DNA of 64,000 nucleotides from Echinometra lucunter (Eukaryota > Echinodermata > Echinoidea > Camarodonta > Echinometridae): the NCBI GenBank assembly GCA_029962745.1, contig CM057157.1:30097973-30161972 (forward strand), in the 5' to 3' direction. Positions 27,501 to 36,299 of the stretch are shown here, piece by piece. The translations under genes and the position numbers were made by a program. Every line of letters begins with the position of its first letter. Position 1 is the stretch's first letter. The notes below the pieces were generated by a model, which made no database searches, had not been told where the DNA came from, and worked only from the letters and a program-made list of their open reading frames with translations.

Positions 27501-29400
27501 CATTCACTTACTGCAATACTAATTACAGAAGAAACATACTTTCAAAAATGATATTTCTTGATGTTTTCAAGGCCAAAACATCATTTTCCTGACTAATTTG
27601 AGTATCTCTTATTATATCTACTGTATATATCATTGCCTATCGTGGACTGAAAATTCTGCAAATCTCGGCTGAGCCGAATAACTAGTACTTTTCAAGAGAC
27701 TAATTCCTGAAATCGTGTGTTTAGCACCACTTTATTGTTGGCTAAAATTAATTGATCCATATTTCAGCCATCATAAGAGACAGGTCAATGTTCAAATGAT
27801 TGTTTGCATATTAGATAATAACATGGAATTTTAAGTGCATGCCTGTTTACCAGTTACGGAAAAAGTACACTTTTTATATTTTATGATACTTTCAAAGTCA
27901 AATGATAATTTTCCTTACAAATACAGATATTGATGCTCATTGGTTTTGATTTGGGTTCGGGGGGGGGGGGGGCTGATGCCAAATATCCTTAGGCGGGGAG
28001 GAAAGCGACTGGGAAAGGGTAAGGGATTAAAAAGTGAAGGATTGATTAAGGAAAGGAGCACGTACAGAGATCAGAGCGTCACTAAATTTTGTGAATGGAG
28101 GGTATAATACCTATATTTGCTCACAGGTCTACTGCATTCTTAGTCTATTCTACCATTCATCCCATTAGCAAAACAGAAATAGCCTTCAAATGATATCGAA
28201 GGGGTACATCCCCATTACTTGAATGGAATGTTTAGGGACCTGTAAGCTTTCTGGTTTAGTTGACACTTTTTAAAAGTATGAACCACCGCATTTTTATTTT
28301 GTGGATGAGCGAGTAATAAATAAATGGGGTTTTTTTGTCATCAAAACACACTCTACAATGCACTAGGAATAAGAGATTCGAATGATTTATAACCTTTTCA
28401 GTACCTCTTATGCTTATGGTCTTATGTTTACAGTCCAAACCACCCTGTTTTTGTGTATTACGAGTGAGCAAGGAAAATACACTCTTTTGATGATACAGTA
28501 TTATTTCATGGTCAAAATGTTTTGATGGTATAGTCGTCTCACTGCATACTATGACTCTATTCTGGCACGTCGTTGGTCTAAACTTTTGCTATTCTAAACC
28601 ACCTTTCAAAATAATACGAGCGAGCGAAGGGAGATAAGGTTGGCGAAAAAGTATTCCCCAACTGTTCTGTATTTAAATGCTATACGAGTGAGTGCAGCGA
28701 GTGAGGAAAACTTTACACTCCTTGATAACCTCAAACTGTTGTATATTCGATCACCTAACTGCCAAATATAACGCTATTTGGCTCATCGCTTGCCATCCAA
28801 AACAATTCTGTTGCTATATGAGCAAGCAAAACAAGCTACGGACTCATTTTCTTTCAGATGTAGATTTGCCTCCAAAATAATTATTTTGATGATGTACATC
28901 TTCCCACAGAAGTTGAGGACAGTTGGACACTTTGCTGTAAAAGCATTATTGTATTCAAACTTGTTGCTGAGCGAATAAGAGTGTATGATTCCTTTGAAAT
29001 ATTTTTTTTTTTTAGATTTGATAGGTGAGTGTAGCAAGAAAGAGAAAGATGAGTATTTAAAAATATACTGTGCTAAGAACAGGGTTTTGTATTGTCACTT
29101 CAATCTCATCATTCTAGTAATACATTTCATCGGCTTCCTCCATTCTCATAATTGGTGAGACAGGAATAGGCCATTGGTCATAGCCCTTTATCTCATGAAA
29201 AATCCTTCTGTTTTAGCTCTTCTCGATGTTTGACGCGACTCCTTGCACCTTTATTACTATCATTTTATGACAAGAAGAATAGTATAACATTAGATAGACA
29301 ATTAGATGCAAATCAGTTTCATTTCATAAGGATATTAACATAACCGGCTTTGGTTAAGATACTTAAAATGCAAGGCAGTGAGTAGAAGAATAGTATACCA

Positions 29401-29452
<52 letters not shown>

Positions 29453-29952
29453 GTTGCAAGCCGATCTATCCACAACTAGAGATACTTTAAAATGTGAGCT
29501 AGCGAAGCGAGCCAGTGCTGGAAAGTTTTTCGTTATCCTTTGAAATTCTTTTTTTCCCCCATTTGCCCTTCCCTTTTTATTTAAAAAAAAATACTTTTAG
29601 GGAATTGCATGGGCTATGTCATTTCTGATTGTGAATTATTGGGGCAGTGTTAATGCAGACCATCTTCCTACCAACAATATTGGGGGATATATCCCCATCC
29701 CCCTTCCCCAAATCGACACCCATATTGTTGCTTAAACTATTTTTTGCTTGCTACAGTATATTCTGCAATCTAATCCTCATAAAAGCAGTAGTTTTAAAGA
29801 GAGACATTCCTGAAATAGTGTTTAGCAATGCTTTCTGTTGGCTATATAGTAGCTCACTTTATTTTTGCTGGGGTTTATTTTGGCATGGCTTTCTTTGATG
29901 ACAGGTAAAGGTAAATTGTTTGCTTTTTAATGAGTTATCATTTGAATTCGTG

Positions 29953-30004
<52 letters not shown>

Positions 30005-31856
30005 TTTTATACCCGTAGATTAGAAACATGAGATCAATAGCACATTTTTAAATGGAAAATGTTGATAGCCTAATGCTAACCACATTACGCATTTATGGGA
30101 ATGTTATACCAATTATGGAAGAGAACCACGCAATTTTTGTGTATATTATATAAATATTGTATATTATTTGTATCTTCAAGGTCAAGATATCACTTTACTT
30201 AAATGCATTAACCTTGAAAAATCTATTGTGAACTATGTAGAACTATTAAAGCTTCATGTCATCGCCAGTTTTCAAGATAGTTGCCCATAATGTAGGGTGT
30301 GAGTCACTGTGTTCCTAAATGGTTGCAAAATGATGTTTATCTTCATTTTCACCATCATATTTTGACCAGATAACCTTCTGGAAGTGAAATTTCACTGAGG
30401 CTGCCCTGAAATATTGGAAAATGTCTACAATATCACTAATTTTAATCATCCTACCAGTTGGGACTAATGGTGTAATTTGAAGGGAAAATTTGCCAATTTA
30501 GAAAAAAAAATCAAACTTTGAGGGCGCCCTACGCCCAAACAGCAATGACTTTTGTCGTGATTTTTCCAGAAGTTAAAGAAAACATGTAATAGATATAGTA
30601 CAAATGAAAAAATTGCATTTTGCTTGCTTTGTTTTTATGTTAAATGATAAATAAGGACTTTTCACCTTTTGACATTGCCTAGCCTATAGTGCATATGGCG
30701 GCCATCTTGAAAAATAGCCGCCATTTTATATCTAGACATCAAGAAATAGTCATATTCTCAAAATAACCTCAGATCTGGATTCTCCATCCCGAAAAACCCT
30801 TATTTCCAATTTTTGAACATTCTTGGGATGTTTAAAGTAGGTAAACAGAAAATCCAAGATGGCCGCCGGCGGCCATTTTGGATTTTCGCGTATATCTCAA
30901 ATTGCTCAATGCTGACAGAGCTCCAGCATATGGATTGTTGAAATAGAAGGTCTGAACAGTCGATATCAATTTAAAAAAAAACTATAACATTCCAATGCAA
31001 CCTTACCCCCCTTGGCTACCGGACTATTAACAGTAGTCTTTTTTAAAATAAAGCAATCAAAATTTATATTTTGTTACACTGGGTTTACATGTATGTATCA
31101 TAAAATTGTGATATTTGGAAGTTCGCGCTTCAGTTAGATCACAAAGAGGATACTGCGCATTGGCAAAAAAAAAAAGAAAAAGAAAAAAGAACATAAATTC
31201 CATCTTCAAGTTTAGACACGTTTGAATATTATTTCCTCTAAGCCTTTTACTTTTGAAGAATTGAGGTGAGAATATTTGCCTGGATAGAGAAATCTAACCT
31301 TCCGACAAGCCAGAAAGACCTCAACGGAAATAGATACCGGAAGTACTAACTCTAGCGATGACACATAGCTAAGTGATTGCATCCAAGCATGCGCATATCC
31401 ATACGAAATGACAAGAGGAAAAAATATCATGAAAAAAAATCGAAGTAAGCATGTTTTCTTAAACGTATTCAATAAAATCTGACCATTCATTGGAAATAAT
31501 CATTTCCCTGCCTTTTCTCACAAGCATAATGGCCTGGGCTGACGTTCCTTGCCTGAATATCAACTCTCCAGTTATCTAACCTTTGCAAGCCAGAAGCAAG
31601 AGTTTGAAAAAGCTACCCCCCCCCCCTCGCAGATAGAAGTAAAACATAAAACATCAACGAAAACAAACAATGCTGAATACAATACGAAATGTAGAAACAA
31701 CAGACAATTTTTGAAGTTGAAAAGACACTGAAGATTGTTATCAATATATACAAATTAAGACATTTAACATATTCGTATAGACCATATAGCTACTACTACT
31801 CCAGTTCGAGGTGTTGGTTGCCAAAATAGTGGTGACTTCCAAATTTATTTCAAAAT

Positions 31857-31912
<56 letters not shown>

Positions 31913-32097
31913 CGCTACTACTACTGCTGCTACTGCTGCTACTGCTGCTACTGCTGCTACTGCTGCTACTGCTGCTACTGCTGCTACTGCTACTGCTACT
32001 GCTGCTACTGCTACTGCTACTGCTACTGCTACTGCTACTGCTACTGCTACTGCTGCTACTGCTACTACTGCTGCTACTGCTACTACTACTGCTACTG

Positions 32098-32162
<65 letters not shown>

Positions 32163-32348
32163 GCTACTACTGCTACTGCTGCTGCTGCTACTGCTACTGC
32201 TCTACTCCTACGGCTACTACTGCTACTACAACTGCTACTGATACTACTGCTACTGCTACTACTGCTATTGCTACTGCTACTACTGCTACTGCTACTGCTA
32301 CTGCTGCTGCTACTACTACTGCTACTGCTGCTGCTGCTGCTGCTGCTG

Positions 32349-32401
<53 letters not shown>

Positions 32402-35400
32402 ACTACTGCTACTGCTACTACTACTACTACTAATGATGAGATAAAGGGCGGCGCCGGAATATTTTGATGGGGGGGGGGGGGGGCAAGTTGACCCATGGGT
32501 GAGCTTATTTACGTTTTAAATGAACAAATAAGGACATTATGTAGTTGCATGATCCAGCCCTCTCTTTCCCCTTACTCTTCTTTCTTCTTTTTACTTTTCT
32601 TTTTCTCCTCTTTTTTTTTTCAATCACTTGAAAAATCATAGGGCATGGCCATCCCTGTCCCCCTGTAGCGCCGCCACTGAATAATAATGAATAAGTTGGT
32701 TCTATCTACTCCGAATAGCTACATCAACATTACAACTTCTGCTCTTGCTGCTATTACCCAAGTATCGCTAGGTACCCATTGCATACACCAGGGGAGCATT
32801 TCATGAGAGGACTTGTCGGATGTTTTATCCGACAGTTGCCATAGTAACGATGCTTCTCAGCCAATCGAAATCAAGGAAAGATGTCAAATCTGACAACTTG
32901 TCAGACAACAAATGTTGATGAAACGCTCCCCTGTACCCCGTTGCATAAAACTTACCATTAATGGTATACTCTGGCCATCACTGGTAACTACCGTGGTAAC
33001 ATTGATCAACAGCCAATCAAATTCAAGGTTTCCATGGAAATTACCATATAATGAAGAGTTGCCATCAATGGTAAGTTTTATGCAACGGAACCAGGGTCAA
33101 GAGGGACATATGTGCGCAAAATACCTTGTCCAAGGATGTAAGCACCAAGCGAGGATCGAACCCAGGATCTCCCGTATGAGAGGCCAGAGCAGCTGTAACC
33201 AACATACTGAATAATGGTTTCCAGAAAAAAAAAACAACAACACAAGAAGGGAACGTTTTTGAAATGATTCTATTCTTTTCAGGGAAAATCCCAGTTTACC
33301 TTGTTAGAGGATCACCTTTGAAAGCAGTATAGGAATTATCATTCTGTCCAGAGGCGTCGGGTTGGCCGAGTCAAAGTCAGTGGGGTTGGGCTGTGGCGCT
33401 TTTATCATGGGGCGCAGTGGGGGCGATATCAGTCTCACTTGATCGATGAATTTACAAGGCCATCAATTAGAAAGTGGGTGCTTAATTGTGACCTAACATT
33501 TTTTGTTTTTACTCTTCTTTCCCCTTTCCTCCCCACCTACCCCTAGCGGCTGTTCATATGGGGTGGTGATTCGTGTCCCCCCCCCCACGCTCCCTTCGTA
33601 GCTACGCCCCTGGCTCTGGTGCTACATCAACCAACTGACCTTTACATTGTTCTTCACCTGTTTAATAATCTGGTCTAAATTGCGTGTTTTCACTCACACC
33701 ATGTTACTTTACCAGGGACATGGTGTTTTGACAACTGATCAATAAACGATAGAGTACAGGGTCACCGGAAGTAACTATCTTGTCAAAGTTTGACAGATAT
33801 CCGCAATAACTTTCACTTTCACGAGATTAACCACTGACAAAATCATTTAACCAGATAAAAGGAAAGCATTAGCCGAAGAGTTTGACTTTATCTTGTTTAA
33901 ATATTTTTTTGATTTTGTATAAAAAAGAGGCGTGTTTGTGGTCCTGTAAGCTATTGTCCTAACAAGATCAAAGCATACATTAGTCCGACAAACCCATCTT
34001 GCTTGGAGCAGGGAGGCGGCTCTTCCACCTCCCTGCTCTAAGTATAAAGATTCTCGAGCATACTCTATCATACAGTTTGCAATCATCAGTTGGGTGGTAG
34101 CTCTTTGGTCTCACATCCATGACTTAGGGATGTAGGAATTTGGAGAGATTCCTCTGTGGCACATGCCACTCATCGTCACGCTGAAGTAAGATCGGGAGCT
34201 CTCAAAGAGTTGAGTCTTTTAGCTTACACCGAAGTTTGACAGCACCTGACATTGAACTGTGTCCTCAATATCTCCAATTTTTAAAGAATATGTCTTACAA
34301 TTCAATGGGCCTTCCAAGATTCTGTATCATCAAAACGCCCGGTCATCAGATCATAATGAATAGATTGGCTTGGTGGGCCCTTAGCTTGCCACTGTTTCCA
34401 ACGCAGTACTGTCCCTCGAACATGAGAAAAACTGCATGGCTGTCTCTTTCGTAAATTGTTTTCATCATATTTTTTTTCTTTTGTTGTTGCAGATGTGACG
34501 AACGATGGAAGTGGTTGGCCGCTGAAGGATGTTTCAAGTGGACAGAATGTTTCCTTGGAGTCTGTCCTTTTGAAGCAGAGAAAAGAGGGTAAGATTTATG
34601 TATCTCCATTTCTATCTGCTCCCCATCTCTCTGTATGTCTGTCTGTCTCTCCCTCCCCCTCTTTCTTTTTCTCTCTCCCCATATATATATATATATATTT
34701 CTATCAGTCTATCTATATATATGTCTATCTATCATGATCTGTCTGTCTATCTCTCTCTCTGCCTCTCTGCCTGCCTGCCCTCTCTCCATTTCCCTTTAAC
34801 AATCCATTGTACCCATTAAAAAGTAGAATGATTATTTTATTATGTATAGGTTATACGAAGTTCGACAGACAATGAGTTCAACGAATGCCTTATCTTAGAA
34901 GGCTGAGGTCCATGATTTATTTATTCATTTATTTATCTATTTTTCTATTTATTGATTTATTCGTTTATTCACTTATTTATTAATTAATTTATCTATTTAT
35001 TTATTCATTTATTTATTTTTATTCAAACATGTTTTCACCAGGATAAAAGATCAGTAACATGACTGCTTTACATACAGGTCCTGGCGTTAAACACATGAAC
35101 ATCAAAAGCAAGTAAAGAAAAAAAGATACGATACAATAGAAATAACGATATGAAACAAGCTATTATACATGATGAGTGAAAAAAATACCGACCGATAATC
35201 ATTCTCAGGTAGTTTTACAGTAACCTTGTAGGTTTTTGCGTAATTATCATGCTCAGCTCATAAACCGTCATAATTTTGGTGATACGATACTCTTGCGTAT
35301 CATGCTAGTATAAATGATGTTTGAAATTCATGAAAATGCAAGGAAAATTATAAAATGATGCTGGCTCTTGACTGACATAAAATCTCAGGGTCTATCCTTG

Positions 35401-36050
35401 CTTGTTTCTTACCATATTGGACGTTTCAGACAGTGTTTTAGTAGCACTATTTTGTCTCCCTCGACCCAGGCGTATCAATGTGTACCTGGCATAAAGCAGA
35501 ATTGATATTGGCGAGCATAATCTTCCTCCCTCAGAAACAGTTGGTTAGAAATCATTAGGTTGGTTGAAATATCAACCTACTATAACAGCTGGTTTTAAAA
35601 AACCCTCCAAATTTGTTAACCAACAGCTGGTAGGTTCACCCAACCAACCTTTTGATTTTCAACCACCTTTTCCGAGAGTGTGTATAAATTTCCATTATTT
35701 TCTTTCTTTGATATTGTCTGTCTAGGTCTTCTGCCGATGCATCATTTTGTGGTGACGGTCGCTGTGATGATGCTACCGAATCTCACCATGATTGTCCGGC
35801 TGATTGCTGTGGAATGATAAATGATAACTGTTTAGCCATCAACAACACCTGCCCTGAGCCTTGTTGCTCCACGCCCTCCTGTTGCAAAGCCTCGTTCGGC
35901 GCTCTCAACACATCTCAAGTTTGGCTTGTCATCATCGTCAGTGTTGTAGGCGCCATCCTGCTCATCAACTTCATCTGTTGCTGCTGCTGCTTCTGTTGCT
36001 TCAGGAAATGCTGTAGCAATAAAAACAGTGGTAGCAGCGCGGTGGTGTGA
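14021..36050 (+). CDS. Cys-rich single-pass membrane protein, four exons, family unknown
   Basis: Exons 14021-14272, 14969-15078, 34493-34588 and 35726-36050 join in phase to 260 residues. A hydrophobic N-terminus (MLVRTWSSVFSVFILCHIC) is a probable signal peptide. The ectodomain is rich in cysteine: YYACC, FYCGG, RCDERWKW...GCFKWTECFLGVCPF, then a CGDGRCDD...DCPADCC module and PCCSTPSCC. N-glycosylation sequons lie at residues 102, 192 and 214. One membrane span at about 218-236 is followed at once by a cysteine run (237-249), likely palmitoylated, and a short tail ending SSAVV. The layout recalls Shisa-like (STMC6) proteins, but I see no diagnostic motif, so no family is assigned. Intron 2 is 19.4 kb and holds the assembly gap, so an unseen exon there cannot be excluded, although the phases close without one. 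Confidence 0.75.
14340..14416. repeat. (GA)n microsatellite
   Basis: Purine tract ending in about 48 bp of pure GA, in intron 1 of the Cys-rich membrane protein gene. A shorter pyrimidine counterpart, (CT)n then a G run, is at 14694-14726. Confidence 0.9.
14969..15078 (+). CDS. Cys-rich membrane protein, exon 2
   Basis: Acceptor GTTTTTAG, donor CG|GTAGGT. It encodes EVVNWDCDPPRKTY...LNESRPFYCGGITGEANARK, with one N-glycosylation sequon and two cysteines. It ends in phase 2, which matches exon 3. Confidence 0.8.
15598..16150. mobile_element. AACGTT-rich element (CCAGCAAACAC family), with a partial second copy
   Basis: CCCAGCAAACACATAACGTT opens at 15602. Some twenty AACGT/ACGTT words follow to about 15925. 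A second start, CCCAGCAAACACAAAACGTT, appears at 16108. Repeats with this opening are widespread in marine animals. Boundaries are approximate. Confidence 0.6.
16503..16633. repeat. (AAAT)n microsatellite
   Basis: Nearly pure AAAT/GAAT tetranucleotides, giving Leu-Phe-Ile-Tyr type open frames on the minus strand that are not coding. Confidence 0.9.
17102..17601. other. Assembly gap, 500 N
   Basis: Exactly 500 N, a round placeholder length. It is flanked on the left by (CT)n and on the right by (CA)n then (CT)n, so the missing part probably includes a long dinucleotide repeat. Frames that cross it are meaningless. Confidence 0.98.
18408..18508. repeat. (ATT)n microsatellite
   Basis: About 100 bp of nearly pure ATT triplets in intron 2 of the Cys-rich membrane protein gene. 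Confidence 0.95.
19864..20101. mobile_element. MITE with CAGGGGCGGCGCC ends, copy 1
   Basis: Termini CAGGGGCGGCGCCAGGG and CTGTAGCGCCGCCCCTG are inverted. The interior shares TTGCATGA(C/T)CCAGCCCT and CACTTGAAAAA with the second copy at 32444-32679. It is non-coding. Confidence 0.8.
20958..21022. repeat. (TTC)n microsatellite
   Basis: About 60 bp of uninterrupted TTC triplets. Confidence 0.95.
21952..22236. mobile_element. Inverted-repeat element with arms of about 85 bp
   Basis: The left arm (21952-22036) holds GGACAAAGAAAGCGGACAAA and CCTTCACAATGGTTCTGGTA. The right arm (22147-22236) holds their reverse complements in order. The spacer is about 110 bp. Confidence 0.85.
22580..22800 (-). 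mobile_element. Diverged fragment of the TTAA-flanked MITE family
   Basis: CAGGAATTATTTGAAGACTC, CAAATTGGCAACGCCAGTAT and TATCTGAAATAAATATGAGT follow the order seen in 1837-2252. The ends are no longer recognisable. Confidence 0.6.
22936..23074. mobile_element. Near-perfect fold-back element (GGGGAGCGTTTCATGAA)
   Basis: It begins GGGGAGCGTTTCATGAAGAG and ends with the exact reverse complement. Each arm contains GTCGGTGAAAATCACCGACA, itself palindromic, so a cruciform with side stems is possible. The centre holds CTGATTGGCTGAAAGC. Confidence 0.9.
28300..29520. repeat. Degenerate satellite with recurring GAGCGAGCGA-like motif
   Basis: Variants of (T/C)GAG(C/T)GAGCGAAGCGAG recur at about 28310, 28462, 28616, 28683, 28817, 28968, 29025 and 29499. 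Spacings are roughly 60-155 bp, followed by A-rich text. The motif resembles the tandem units at 9688-9925. Confidence 0.5.
29405..29448. repeat. (GA)n microsatellite
   Basis: Pure AG dinucleotide tract inside the long-inverted-repeat element. Confidence 0.95.
29951..30001. repeat. (TA)n microsatellite
   Basis: About 50 bp of TATA with one TG interruption. Confidence 0.95.
31857..32432. repeat. (CTA/CTG)n triplet array, about 575 bp
   Basis: Long interrupted CTA/CTG array, with blocks of CTGCTA alternation, pure CTA and pure CTG. All frames are open and read as Tyr/Cys, Leu/Thr/Ala or Val/Ala runs. It is much like 7936-8245. Confidence 0.95.
32444..32679. mobile_element. MITE with CAGGGGCGGCGCC ends, copy 2
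   Basis: Begins AAGGGCGGCGCCGGAAT directly after the triplet array and ends CTGTAGCGCCGCCACTG. The interior aligns with 19864-20101, with an added run of about 15 G. Confidence 0.75.
32789..32932. mobile_element. Fold-back element (GGGGAGC-TTTCATGA family)
   Basis: CAGGGGAGCATTTCATGA on the left pairs with GATGAAACGCTCCCCTG on the right. Internal TTGTCGGATG / CATCCGACA-type pairing is weaker, and the centre holds CAGCCAATCGAAATC. Confidence 0.8.
32938..33088. mobile_element. Fold-back element with CCGTTGCATAAAACTTACCA ends
   Basis: Left end CCGTTGCATAAAACTTACCA and right end TGGTAAGTTTTATGCAACGG are exact reverse complements. It lies five bases after the preceding fold-back and directly before a tRNA-like SINE. 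Confidence 0.85.
33095..33200 (-). mobile_element. tRNA-derived SINE fragment
   Basis: Read on the minus strand it shows an A-box-like TGGTTACAGCTGCTCTGG, then GGGTTCGATCCTCGCTTG carrying a canonical B box (GGTTCGATCC) at tRNA-like spacing. The tail reads CCTTGGACAAGGTATTTTGC. No intact tRNA cloverleaf is claimed. Confidence 0.65.
33345..33615. mobile_element. Possible MITE with CCAGAGGCG / ACGCCCCTGG ends
   Basis: CCAGAGGCGTCGG near 33350 and GTAGCTACGCCCCTGG near 33612 are roughly inverted. The interior is G- and C-run rich. The ends match poorly, so this is tentative. Confidence 0.35.
34493..34588 (+). CDS. Cys-rich membrane protein, exon 3
   Basis: Acceptor TTGTTGTTGCAG and donor GAGG|GTAAGA. 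Joined in phase to exon 2 (CG|A) it reads RCDERWKWLAAEGCFKWTEC then FLGVCPFEAEKR. Other frames of the same segment are also open but lack the cysteine pattern and do not fit the neighbouring exon phases. Confidence 0.8.
34600..34800. repeat. CT-rich and TA-rich simple sequence
   Basis: Mixed (CTCTGT)n, (TA)n and (CTAT)n tracts directly after exon 3. A (TTTA)n block follows at 34915-35035. Confidence 0.85.
35545..35660. mobile_element. Small fold-back repeat (GTTGGTTG / CAACCAAC)
   Basis: AGGTTGGTTGAAATATCAACC on the left and CACCCAACCAACC with AACAGCTGGTAGGTT on the right form imperfect hairpins. It lies in intron 3, about 65 bases before exon 4. Confidence 0.5.
35726..36050 (+). CDS. Cys-rich membrane protein, terminal exon (TM segment, tail)
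   Basis: Acceptor TTGTCTGTCTAG. It opens by completing GG|G (Gly) and reads SSADASFCGDGRCDD...DCPADCC, then two double-cysteine clusters. The membrane span VWLVIIVSVVGAILLINFI, CCCCCFCCFRKCC and a stop at 36048-36050 follow. The reading before the Met codon at 35814 is needed, because the phase from exon 3 enters 88 bases earlier. Confidence 0.85.
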
Positions 36051-36136
36051 TCAAACAGAAAGGAACATTAGTACGTACAGGGGCGATTTTGGTGCACTTT
36101 TAGAACGATTCAGTTGAAAAAAAAATGACTAGACGA

Positions 36137-36299
36137 AAGGGTCAGCTGGGTGCAACTATTATCTTAGTCATTTCTGACTATTTTTAGTCATTTTTTACTA
36201 TTTGCTATAGTCGTATTTTGACTAATATACAGTCAGTTTGGACTAGACTATAGTCAGATATTTGACTAGACATATTAGTTGCACCCACCTGACCCTTAA
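36137..36299. mobile_element. Fold-back MITE (AAGGGTCAGNTGGGTGCAACTA)
   Basis: Left end AAGGGTCAGCTGGGTGCAAC and right end GTTGCACCCACCTGACCCTT are inverted. The middle is packed with GACTA/TAGTC words. It lies in the presumed 3' UTR of the Cys-rich membrane protein gene, 86 bases after the stop. Confidence 0.85.

Larger units (their letters stand above)
26839..31028. mobile_element. Element of about 4.2 kb with long terminal inverted repeats
   Basis: Left arm about 26839-27183 and right arm about 30695-31028 are inverted copies of each other. Shared words include TAGTCCGG, GATATCGACTGTTCAGACC, GGAGCTCTGTCAGCATTGAG, GAGATATACGCGAAAATCC and GGGATGGAGAATCCA. Flanking TTA on both sides may be a target-site duplication. 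The inside has no transposase-like frame. It contains degenerate GAGCGAGCGA repeats, a GA tract and a TA tract. Either a large non-autonomous DNA transposon or two copies of one element in opposite orientation would fit. Confidence 0.65.

Noticed and set aside
31811..32496. 218-codon and 100-codon open frames on both strands
   Set aside because: Same artefact in the larger CTA/CTG array, open in every frame because the triplets contain no stop.
33095..33200. Functional tRNA gene
   Set aside because: A and B box-like words are present, but I cannot fold a proper acceptor stem and anticodon arm; a SINE is likelier. The same applies to 55420-55560.
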